DNA of 23,723 nucleotides from Chara braunii (lineage: Eukaryota; Streptophyta; Charophyceae; Charales; Characeae): the NCBI GenBank assembly GCA_003427395.1, contig BFEA01000501.1, positions 556,581 through 580,303 on the forward strand, given 5' to 3'. The position numbers and the translations under genes are program-made. The notes under the pieces are model-generated. The model did not search any database. It was given only the letters and a program-made list of their open reading frames with translations, and had not been told where the DNA came from. Each line of letters opens with the position of its first letter. Positions within the stretch are counted from its first letter, which is position 1. Below, one piece after another: positions 15,795-23,723 of this stretch.

Positions 15795-16965
15795 TGTTGC
15801 ATACTCGTGAAACACAGTCATAAGTATGGCGCAGATTCCCAGAATCGACCAGACAATACAGAGTAAGTACAATTACAGCGGAAGACTTGATACACATGGA
15901 CCAACTCAAACCTGACTCAGACTGCAATCACTCCCTCACAAACATATATCGGTGGTGTGAAAGCCCTGGCCTTGGACATGGAAAAGAAGGCCAGGGCCTA
16001 CTCTCATACACAGATGAATGGAGGGGAGGAGAGACGAAGTGAGGAGGAGAGGGAAGATGGCGTCAACTCAATATTTCCAAAAATAGTATCTCGAAATATC
16101 AGAAGTAGTGAAAATCCGAAATGTCGCAAATACAGAGTCTCACAGTGTCTCAGATATCGATCTCACAATGTCAAGATGCATCTCCAGAGGTAGATGAAAT
16201 CAGTCCCCAAAAGTAGTCCTCAACCTGCAGTCTCAATGTTGCTATCTCCAATATCATCAGAACTCGTAACGATCCTTCATACTCGTAGTAGTCCAGTAGG
16301 AGCGACCCAAGAGTCGGCTTAGACTTAGAGGGTAAGAGGAGAGAGAGCAAGAGAAAGAGAGAGAGAGAGAGAGCGGACGAGGAAGAAGAGGGAGGAAAGG
16401 CAAAGCCTTTCTCCCTGGTACCTGGCGATGCAGCTATGGTGCTGCAGGGTTGGGCGCTGGGCCGCGGGCTAGGCCAGAGGGCTGGCGCTACTCCGCTGCC
16501 GCGCTAAATCGCGGCTGTGCTATTCCTCCTCGCTGATGCGCTAACTGTCTCCGCTGCTCTGCTCATGCTAACCCCGAAACACTGCGCTAACCTGTAGACT
16601 AACCTAACCACTGAGGCTGGTATCCAGCTGATAGAGTGCTGGGCCGGCCTCAGTACTACTGGTGCCTTCAGGTCTGGACCGTTGATCAGCCCCAACGGTT
16701 CAGATCCGATTCCGGAATCTGAAAGTGAAGTGGCACCTAAACTGCGCTGCCGGCCGGTCCTACCGATGGACAGGTACCTGGCCTAACCCAACTAGCCGTT
16801 GGGTCCGGTGGGGTCTAAACTGGCCTACCGGACACTAATCTGAACCGACGGTTCCTAGGCCTACCTGGACCTGGCTGGGACCGTCGTGACCCGTACCTAG
16901 GCCTAACCTGTGCCTACTACAGAACCGGGCCCTAACTGGGGCCCGTGTGGTATCGGTATGCCACA
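15795..16965 (-). repeat. 5' LTR of element 2 (1171 bp)
   Basis: It matches 7555-8691 in the same orientation, from TGTTGCATACTCGTG to TATGCCACA on the + strand. It is about 34 bp longer, partly from an insertion in the purine-rich stretch near 16024 and a longer GA-rich run at about 16336-16371. The TATA-like CTATATC of the other copy reads CTCTATC here. This LTR would have driven transcription leftwards, away from the Myb-like exon. Confidence 0.95.
15963..15997 (-). promoter_or_regulatory. LTR RNA hairpin, element 2, 5' copy
   Basis: The 11-bp stem is identical to that of the 3' LTR copy, although the loop (CTTTTCCATGTCC) has changed at two positions. Stem kept, loop drifting. Confidence 0.8.
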
Positions 16966-17345
16966 ACTTTCTGGGCGTCAAGAGTAGTGAAGCAAGGCCC
17001 CAAGTCTTTGGGCATCGCCCACTACTCTCCACATGCACAACAGACCAAAAATATGGCGTCGTATCTTTCCATGTCCTAGCCAAGGATTCTGTCTCATTTT
17101 GCACATTTGGAGAGTAGTGGAGTGAAGCCCTTTCCATGTCGTAGAAGCACATTCTCGTTTTGCACAATGTGCAAGTAACTGAGCGAGCCCCAAAGACCAG
17201 ATCTCAGACGGTTGGTGTCAGTGTCGGGGTTGGGGTCGGCAGTCAGCAGGGGTGCAACCCTCACATTATACGAAAAGGGGGAAGGGTTCATGAGGGACGA
17301 TGACGGAGGAGAGAGAAGAGGGGAGGCCAGTTACTCTTGTGTTCT
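16966..17345. other. Flank of element 2 with a degenerate duplication, no gene seen
   Basis: TTTCCATGTC (17066 and 17131), GAGTAGTG (twice) and TTTTGCACA (twice) mark a diverged direct repeat with a period of about 65 bp. No coding sense was recognised. Confidence 0.5.
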
Positions 17346-17351
17346 CTCTTG

Positions 17352-17420
17352 CTTCTTCTTCTTCTTCTTCTTCTTCTTCTTCTTCTTCTTCTTCTTCTTC
17401 CTCCTCTTCTTCTTCTTCTC
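17352..17420 (+). repeat. CTT trinucleotide microsatellite
   Basis: About 20 CTT units with one CTC interruption near 17401. Confidence 0.95.
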
Positions 17421-17853
17421 CAGTTCATTCTCTTCTCTCTCTTCGCCTTTTTCCCTTCATCTTGATTCGTGATGTTGAGTTCAGCATCAAGAACGTGGCA
17501 GAATTAATAATACACACACAGAATAAGCACCGTTTCAATTTGGCGTCACTGATGACCCAGCTTTGCACCATGCCATCTTCCTTCCTCATTTCCTCTGCCC
17601 ATGCTCCTTTCTGCAAACCTTTCAAGCTAGTACAGTGTATGCAAAGGATATCAGAAACTCCATAGGAGGGTACGATGAGTAAGAATGACTCCCTTCCGAA
17701 ACATGTTGACAGGCATGTGGCAATGACAAGTATGTAAGAAGATAGGCATCACCAAGGGGAACAATGTACCAGCTCCAAAACGGAAACGACGAGAGAGAAA
17801 CCAGTACCAATGAACAAATCCCCAATCAGAGCAAAGGAGATGAGATGACTTGC

Positions 17854-18073
17854 CTTCCTGCAATAGCTTTTGCAACATTCGACCATTTATTCCCACAGAT
17901 AAATCGTCCAACCAAAACCAAAGCATCTTCCTCCTCCGAAAACGGGCCATGTTTTTCATCATTATTGGCCAGAGCTTTTTCCCTCACTGCAGATGCCTCC
18001 ATTTCAACCATAAGGCGCTCCCTCCACTTCGGGTCCTCCCCAAGTCGTACTCGTGCTGCTTCGATCAAGTTTG
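17854..18073 (-). CDS. Probable internal exon of a Myb/SANT-domain protein
   Basis: The - frame reads NLIEAARVRLGEDPKWRERL, a charged linker, then a Myb repeat start: HGPFSEEEDALVLVGRF and GNKWSNVAKAIAGR. This is the first two helices of a Myb repeat of the R3 kind (PFSxEED, GNKW, IAxxxxGR). The third, DNA-contacting helix is missing because the reading sense stops right after GR, where the DNA reads AG|GCAAGT, a strong match to the GC-AG donor consensus (phase 2, completing an Arg codon). The other end fits an acceptor, TGTTGGTTGCCAG, at 18086-18074. The host gene, its other exons and its class (2R, 3R or single-repeat) are not visible. The stretch before the repeat does not look like an R2 repeat. 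Confidence 0.6.
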
Positions 18074-18176
18074 CTGGCAACCAACAGCATGCAGGACACC
18101 CAATCAAAATAATGTGAGAGTCAAATTCAATTAATGACGTCGATGTACGCGGCAGAAAGGACCCATTCCTAAACAT

Positions 18177-19430
18177 TCACCTGCACACAGTACCCACAAA
18201 TAGGTCGAACACGAGAAGTGCTTTGAACTTGAAACAAGAGGGGAAAAGAGAACAAAGGGAACCCTAATATCATTGGCACCTAAACATTGTTATTGATTAC
18301 ATAAAAGATTTGGCTTCATTGGACAAGTTAAACCCCTACCTTCTTTGAAAGTAAATGTCACTTACAAGCAAGCATCTCAATGCTCCTACCTTTCAATTCC
18401 AATAGTGCCCATAAGTCCCGTGGCATCAGCATGCATTGCACTCACCAGAGACATTCAGCATTTATCCCACGCCCCAACACAAGTTTCGCAGTTTCGCATC
18501 CAATACCAAAGACTGCTCACTGATCCGCTTTACACCCTGTAATCGGCCGAAGACTATCGCTGACTGCAACTCTGTCCTTTCCGACTGCAAAACCAGCCAG
18601 GCCAGATCATCCGAGGGGAGGTTAATCGAGACTTCCGGGTAATTTGAGGCCCCTGGGTGTCACCGCAGACTGTGAAGGGCTGGTAAGGATGGGGTCCAGG
18701 TCTAGAATGTTCAGGGTGCCCAGGCCCGGACAGGGACCCGATAATTCTGCATGGGCCCAATAGGGTACCACTGACTCCAGAGCACGGAAGGAAGACCCAG
18801 ACTCTGTATGGAAGTCAAGGCAGGGCAGTTCAGGACATCATTTGCACGCAAGTCGCCGCTAGACAGCACAGCACGAGCGATAAACATGGACCTGCTGAAG
18901 AGAGCAGCAATCTGCAGTCCTCCAGCACCATAGATGTTGGTTCTGATGAAGTGGGCCGGTGACATAGCTGTGCAGAGCAGTGCACAGGAAAGCCATGGGA
19001 GAGGGGCAGGGGGATACCCACCTGGTGGGTGACAAGGAGGAGCGCCAACAGAGCAGAGTCTTCTGGCCGAACTGGAAGGAGATGAGTGGTGTATGGAAAG
19101 GCACTGCTGATGAGAAGCACAAGACAATGTGTAGTTCACGCATGCATGCACTGTACACATTCTGTTCGGCACATGGTTAGCAGGCATCTCGCTGGTGGCC
19201 ACGTTGTCATGTTGTGAGGTTAGATCATTCTGGATCCGCGGTCCTACTACTACGTTAGATTACTCTTGAGGCAAACAGCTATTGATTGATGAGGTGATTA
19301 CAACTGATCCAGTGAGTTCAGAACAGTTGGTCCAATACAAGCAGGGATTAGACTAACTAGGGGACTAATCAGACTGATTAACACACAAATAGAGTTTTAA
19401 CTAGTCCAATCAATCACACAGGCTGTACTT
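18177..19430. other. Non-coding or unassigned DNA
   Basis: Open frames on the - strand (for example 18711-19202, 163 codons) have compositions unlike a known domain and compete with two other open frames over the same bases. I see no supportable gene, RNA or transposon. Confidence 0.5.
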
Positions 19431-19871
19431 GTGAAGAGATTGGGAACTAGTCAAGGAAATACTGGCTACAAGTTTATGAATCTACAGTTGACAGAAATAT
19501 CTTACAACCAATCAGCTCAGCCGTGTTGGCCCAATCAGGTGCAGGGACAGACAGGGACCAGTCAGGCCCAAGTGTCCAAGCGCAATAGCGGTAAAACAGG
19601 CTTAGGCAAGTCAGCCTCAAGTGAGTTGGACTCGGACAATGCAGCCAGACACACAATAGGTATTGCAGGCCTACGCAGGGAGCAGCAGGAGGACATGCAG
19701 AGCATGATGCAATCTACAGCTGCAACATCATCAGTCCCTTCTTAGGTAGGGGAACAGGGTGAGGTGCTTACAAAAGCCATGGCTCAGCGAACGCGGGAAC
19801 AAGAAGCCAAGGAGCTGCAAAGATGCACAGATTACCCAAACTTTGTAGAATTAAAGAGAAATGAAGAGTAA
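19431..19871 (+). pseudogene. Unidentified hydrophilic frame with one in-frame TAG
   Basis: The frame runs for 146 codons, broken only by TAG at 19743-19745. Before it: SAQPCWPNQVQGQTGTSQAQ and RHTIGIAGLRREQQEDMQSM; after it: EVLTKAMAQRTREQEAKELQ and CTDYPNFVELKRNEE. The stretch is rich in Gln, Ser and Glu with no membrane segment. Composition stays the same on both sides of the stop, which favours a decayed coding region over chance. The first frame position is GTG; the first ATG is at 19477. It may be a remnant of a transposon Gag-like protein or of a host exon. I do not recognise it. Confidence 0.35.
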
Positions 19872-21364
19872 CGACTGATAAGACCCAGTGGAGGCATTAC
19901 CGGCAGCTGCTGCATGCCCAGTGATGAGCCAAGGGACTGCGAAGTCCACAGATCACAAACATGAGCATGAGCAAGAATTTTAAGGTCATGAAAAGGTGCT
20001 GGTCAAACTTGCGGGGCGGTGGCATGTGCAAAGTGCATATGCATGCTCCCACATTCCCCAGGGTAAAGCGTAACATCTCTGATAGTCAATCAAAGACCAA
20101 GAGACTGTGCAGTGTGCATAGAGATGGATACAGCACAGCATGGAACAGACTACCAGTTCATAGATTTCCTTCCTCTGGCCAAGTGCCTGGCTTAGCTGGT
20201 GGGCGATATTGAGCAATTCGCTGGCTCATTACCTGGCAAGCTCCCCTTGTGCAACACAACCTGCTGTTCAGCATTCTACTTTCCTCTGAGATTCAGTACC
20301 CTGTCATAAAAGTTGCATGCTTACATGTTATTCATCAGCTGCCAAAGATGGCTAACAAACATATCCAGTCGCTGCTCACGGTCGCTACTTTACAGACCAC
20401 TTAGATGTCACTGCTGCTGATTAGAATATCTGCTGCCACTGCTACTTGGCTGTCACATTCTACATTGCTAGTGCATCCCAAGACTCTAAATGTCTCCACA
20501 AAGTGTTGCTATTTTTCTCATTGTCACCTATCTCATCCCTGGTCTCGAACAGTCATATAACACATATGTTGCTGTTCACATTATCCGTCCTGCCTGTCAA
20601 CTCCCACGTATCACTCACTGCTATACCATATCCTGTAGTACTGAGGTTCTTGACAACTCACCTTGCACATTACTTTGGGTAGCGTTGACTCCCCCAGAAG
20701 AACCTTCCTTATGTGCATGGGTTTTTGCTTCCTTTGCCACACTCAAGATGCGCCTGTTGGTCCATGAATATATCCGACAATCTTGTTGTGTGTAGGGGAT
20801 CCTGCTCAGCTCACCATATTTCTTCTCAAACCTTCTTGTATGTTTTTATCCAGATTATTCAATCTACCCCGATCACGCTGCCACTTCAGTGTGCGCAAAA
20901 CGGCAGCTCAGAGCTGCTTGCGATTGCACCATAATGACTGCTGAATAATTTGTCTGGCCTCCCCTTGCTTTTGGTGAACTTGGGTTGCACTCTGCATAAA
21001 TATTCCTGAAATCTAAAAGCAACTATCTGTTGAATATGGCATTGAGCGCGGTTAAATCCTGTGGATGGCAGTAGCAAAAAAAAAAAGTCAGGGTGGGCAA
21101 AATCTCCCAGAACCAGTTAGAAAACTGAAAATCTTACAGGTCTGGGGATCGGCCTTATGTCCTCCAATTAGCATCTAACAGACACCGTGAAAGGCTGCAA
21201 ATAACTGAGGTGCAGAGCACATATACGAGGAGGCCGTGCTTTTGGGCGCAAAAAGGTTGCGTTCGGCAATTTAGGGTCCACCTTACTGACAAATTTAATC
21301 AGAATTTGCATTCATGACACCCGGATCGATGTTCTAAACCATGCCGGGGTTCATTCTCTGGCAT
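19872..21364. other. Unassigned DNA
   Basis: Only short frames without recognisable motifs; an A11 run lies at about 21076. Nothing else was supportable. Confidence 0.5.
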
Positions 21365-21575
21365 CTCTGTCCCTGTTCTACATCATCTGCACCTTACAAA
21401 GATCATGCTCTGTCCCCGTTCTACATCATCTGCACCTTACAAAGATCATGCTCTGTCCCCGTTCTACATNGCACCTTACAAAGATCATGCTCTGTCCCCG
21501 TTCTACATCATCTGCACCTTACAAAGATCATGCTCTGTCCCCGTTCTACATCATCTGCACCTTACGTAAATCATG
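21365..21575 (+). repeat. Tandem array of five 43-bp repeats
   Basis: Units begin CTCTGTCCCCGTTCTACATC at 21365, 21408, 21451, 21490 and 21533. All are 43 bp except the third (39 bp), which holds an N at 21470 and lacks a few bases, probably an assembly uncertainty. The last unit is diverged at ACGTAAATCATG. One separate degenerate copy lies at 21770-21812. Confidence 0.93.
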
Positions 21576-21833
21576 CTGTATTCCTGTGTTTAATATTTCT
21601 CGTGTCTCTTGTACAAAATTCCTTAACATTCACGACAAAAAGAAAAAAACATTCTCAGGAACGACCCTCACAACATTGCCCTTCATAAGGATTATCAGAT
21701 ACATGATGGGACTTCAAGACCGGAATGTGGGCTGTACCCATAAATCGTGAAGTATCTCCATAAATCGTGCTGTGTCCCTGTTCCACATCATCTGCACCTT
21801 ACAAAGATTATGCAAATATCTAAGAGAGATCAT

Positions 21834-21926
<93 letters not shown>

Positions 21927-21975
21927 CTCTCTCTCTCCCCCCCTCCCCCCCTCCCTCCCTCTCCCCCCCCCTCGC
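21834..21975 (+). repeat. CT microsatellite followed by a C-rich tract
   Basis: About 105 bp of nearly pure CT repeats, then C-runs mixed with CCCT to about 21975. Frames through it (Ser-Leu or Arg-Glu repeats) are artefacts of composition. Confidence 0.95.
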
Positions 21976-22012
21976 CCGTTCAGCCCTCCTGTAGTCATCT
22001 GCATGATCTTTC

Positions 22013-23012
22013 ACTTTGATCATAAGAGCAACGACGGAGCAGAGAGACAACACAATCAATGCACGGCTTTTCAGCGAAGGCCAGATGTCAAGCACCAACA
22101 ACAGGTTACACAACTGCAGATGGGTAGGTTCACGGGCTAACCTATGACCACCTTTTGTATGTAACCCTGTTGATTGATTGCTTACACGTTTCACTGATCC
22201 AGTGGCTGATTGATCAGCATTTTCCAATGGTTGATTGATCGGTCGCTTCGCGAACTTAACACCTAGACGGATAGACTATCAGTCCATCTGAAGCTAAATT
22301 GACGAGCCAAAAAGATGTGTTTTTGCCGAGCATGCCTGCTACAGTAACATGAAGAAGAAAAAAAATATTGGGGTACTGGTGACGGCCTGTGTCTGTTGCA
22401 CCTGAAGTTCAAAAGACAGGCCATGAACTTTCATTATTGCACTATTGCTTTTATGTTTTCCTTTTCCTTTTTTTTCCCTTTTCCATTTTCCACGTTTTCA
22501 CATGGGCGCCCCGAACCGAACGCACCCTCGTTATCACTATACTGGACCAGAAAGATAGGCTTCCCCCAAACACAACGCACCCTGATAGCGAATGTATACA
22601 AGCTATCTTTTTGAAAGGCCTTCCATTGGGCCATCCACGAAGAGCCTTCCATTTGAGGTGACGAAGGCATTGGGGGGAGGTGACAAAAGCATTCCCAAAT
22701 AGTAGACCTGCCACTGTTCGCTGATGGCCCCAATCTTATTGGTGGGGAGCTGCAGCTGGAAACTGGGTCCCGCATCCCATTTACAAGATCAAGACAGCCT
22801 TGAGATATCATCTCTGAACTGACCGGCCCCAGGTAAATTTCGTACGGATTCAAATTTAGGCCTGATTCTCAACAATTCATGGATGACCCTTCAGCCACAT
22901 GGGCTGGGTTTTTTCTTTTTTCTTTGGTTGGCGACGCCAGCCATTTTGGTCCAGTACCACTGTTCATCCGAAGAACACGGTTGTGCACAATTCGAGCACA
23001 ACAAAATTGTCT
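22013..23012. other. Unassigned DNA
   Basis: Contains TTGATTGATC-type strings (about 22169-22240) resembling the hairpin arms near the element 2 PBS, and a pyrimidine-rich patch at 22448-22495. A 140-codon - frame (22434-22853) shows no domain I recognise. No gene is called. Confidence 0.45.
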
Positions 23013-23470
23013 GTGCAAAGCAGCGACGGGAATGAAAAATGAGAGTACCAGAGGTAATAAGCTAGAGAAGAGATGGGGGAAACAAGAGGGAGTGCACCTG
23101 GAAGAGAGAAGAAAAGAGAGGGAACTGAGATCAGGAAGTATGGGAAGGGTGCAATTGGAAAAAAAAAAAAAAAAAGGAAGCAAGAAAAGGGTGCAAGGGA
23201 AGAATGGGAAGGCAACAGCTGAGCACCCATGGCGGTGAAATGCACGCCGAAAACAAAAACTTTACAGAGCAACGCAAAGACCGAAAATGGAAGTACAAGA
23301 TATCAGAAGGTAGGGAAGAGATGATGGACAAAACAAAACGGACTGCGCCGGGAAGCGAGAAGAAAGAAAGAGTCGGTACAGAAACCCGCACGCACGGGAA
23401 GTGTGCAAACGAAGGGATAAAATATGTACTCCACGACAATGGGAAGACAAAACATGAGGACGCGTGGCCG
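23013..23470 (+). repeat. Diverged direct duplication of purine-rich DNA
   Basis: About 23013-23240 and 23265-23470 share an ordered series of similar strings: AAGCAGCGACGGGAATGAAA with AACGCAAAGACCGAAAAT, AGAGAAGAGATGGGGGAAAC with GGGAAGAGATGATGGACAAA, and GAAGAGAGAAGAAAAGAGAG with GAAGCGAGAAGAAAGAAAGA. An A17 run lies at about 23159-23175. No coding function is seen. The last 250 bp hold nothing I recognise. Confidence 0.5.
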
Positions 23471-23723
23471 TGATAAGGCATTCCAACAGCAAGTCCAGCA
23501 CGACTGAGCGCGGGAGCCTTATTGCCATAGGACTGTGGGAGAGCTGGAAGCATTTTGGAAGAGCTGCTGAGAGACAAAGCGACAAAAAGCGTACAAACAG
23601 ATAAAACCTGCGAAGGCGTGTGGAGTGTCTATTTTCCCAAAGTGGAAAACCACCTGAAACGATGACCACCGCGGGCAGTAACCACAAGGCTCTACGTGCC
23701 ATGCCATCCCTTTCAGGCATCGG

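Larger units (their letters stand above)
7555..16965 (-). mobile_element. Element 2: complete but decayed Ty3/gypsy chromovirus-type LTR retrotransposon
   Basis: Two direct LTRs (7555-8691 and 15795-16965) enclose, on the - strand, PBS, long leader, Gag, knuckle, protease, RT, RNase H, integrase, chromodomain and polypurine tract. Total length is 9411 bp. LTR ends are TGTGG...GCAACA on the coding strand. Within the first 200 aligned LTR bases I count about a dozen differences, so the insertion is old. The 5 bp flanks (CATTT on the left, ACTTT on the right) do not form a clean target-site duplication. Gag-Pol carries at least five in-frame stops, several frameshifts and a Gag duplication. Confidence 0.95.

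Noticed and set aside
17212-17665. Frames with long Ser or Phe runs
   Set aside because: Translations of the CTT repeat, without recognisable domains.
18711-19202. 163-codon frame on the - strand
   Set aside because: Two other frames are open over the same bases, and no domain, splice pattern or motif supports coding.
21714-22227. Long Ser-Leu and Arg-Glu repeat frames
   Set aside because: Produced by the CT microsatellite; any frame through it is open.
22434-22853. 139-residue frame on the - strand
   Set aside because: No recognisable family; its C-terminal part is translated from a pyrimidine-rich patch.
16966-23723. tRNA or rRNA genes in the right flank
   Set aside because: I scanned by eye for T-arm-like GGTTCGAATCC motifs with acceptor pairing and found none; a tRNAscan-SE run would settle it.

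Overview
The window looks like repeat-rich nuclear DNA from a plant-lineage eukaryote, most likely a charophyte alga such as Chara braunii. That assignment rests on recalled resemblance of the Gag and Pol proteins to Chara retroelement proteins; I ran no search. About 70 % of the window is two old Ty3/gypsy LTR retrotransposons carrying chromodomain-like C-termini (chromovirus type). They lie tail to tail. No complete host gene is visible.

Element 1 (+ strand, 1-7071, 5' LTR outside the window) has a leader with about 16 copies of a 14-bp ACGT-core repeat. Gag (293-1729) is still open. The zinc knuckle, protease, RT, RNase H, integrase and chromodomain that follow are broken by about ten frame disruptions. 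They include a stop codon, an inversion of about 245 bp inside RT (3212-3456) and a catalytic Asp-to-Asn change in integrase. A polypurine tract and a 1165-bp 3' LTR (5907-7071) end the element.

A 483-bp spacer (7072-7554) separates it from element 2 (- strand, 7555-16965). Element 2 has both LTRs (7555-8691 and 15795-16965), a PBS-like site, a long AT-rich leader holding a TTAA-flanked foldback element (14964-15138), a Gag with a 225-bp in-frame tandem duplication, and a Pol with at least five stop codons and several frameshifts. The families differ in most LTR sequence but share the order of parts, the protease active site Asp-Cys-Gly, the LTR termini and an LTR hairpin whose stem differs but still pairs.

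From 16966 to the end the DNA is mostly non-coding. It holds one probable Myb/SANT exon on the - strand (17854-18073), with what looks like a GC-AG intron donor; a broken open frame (19431-19871); CTT and CT microsatellites; a 43-bp tandem array; and purine-rich duplicated DNA. The rest of the Myb-like gene is not visible. If it is real, its next intron may run through both retrotransposons.
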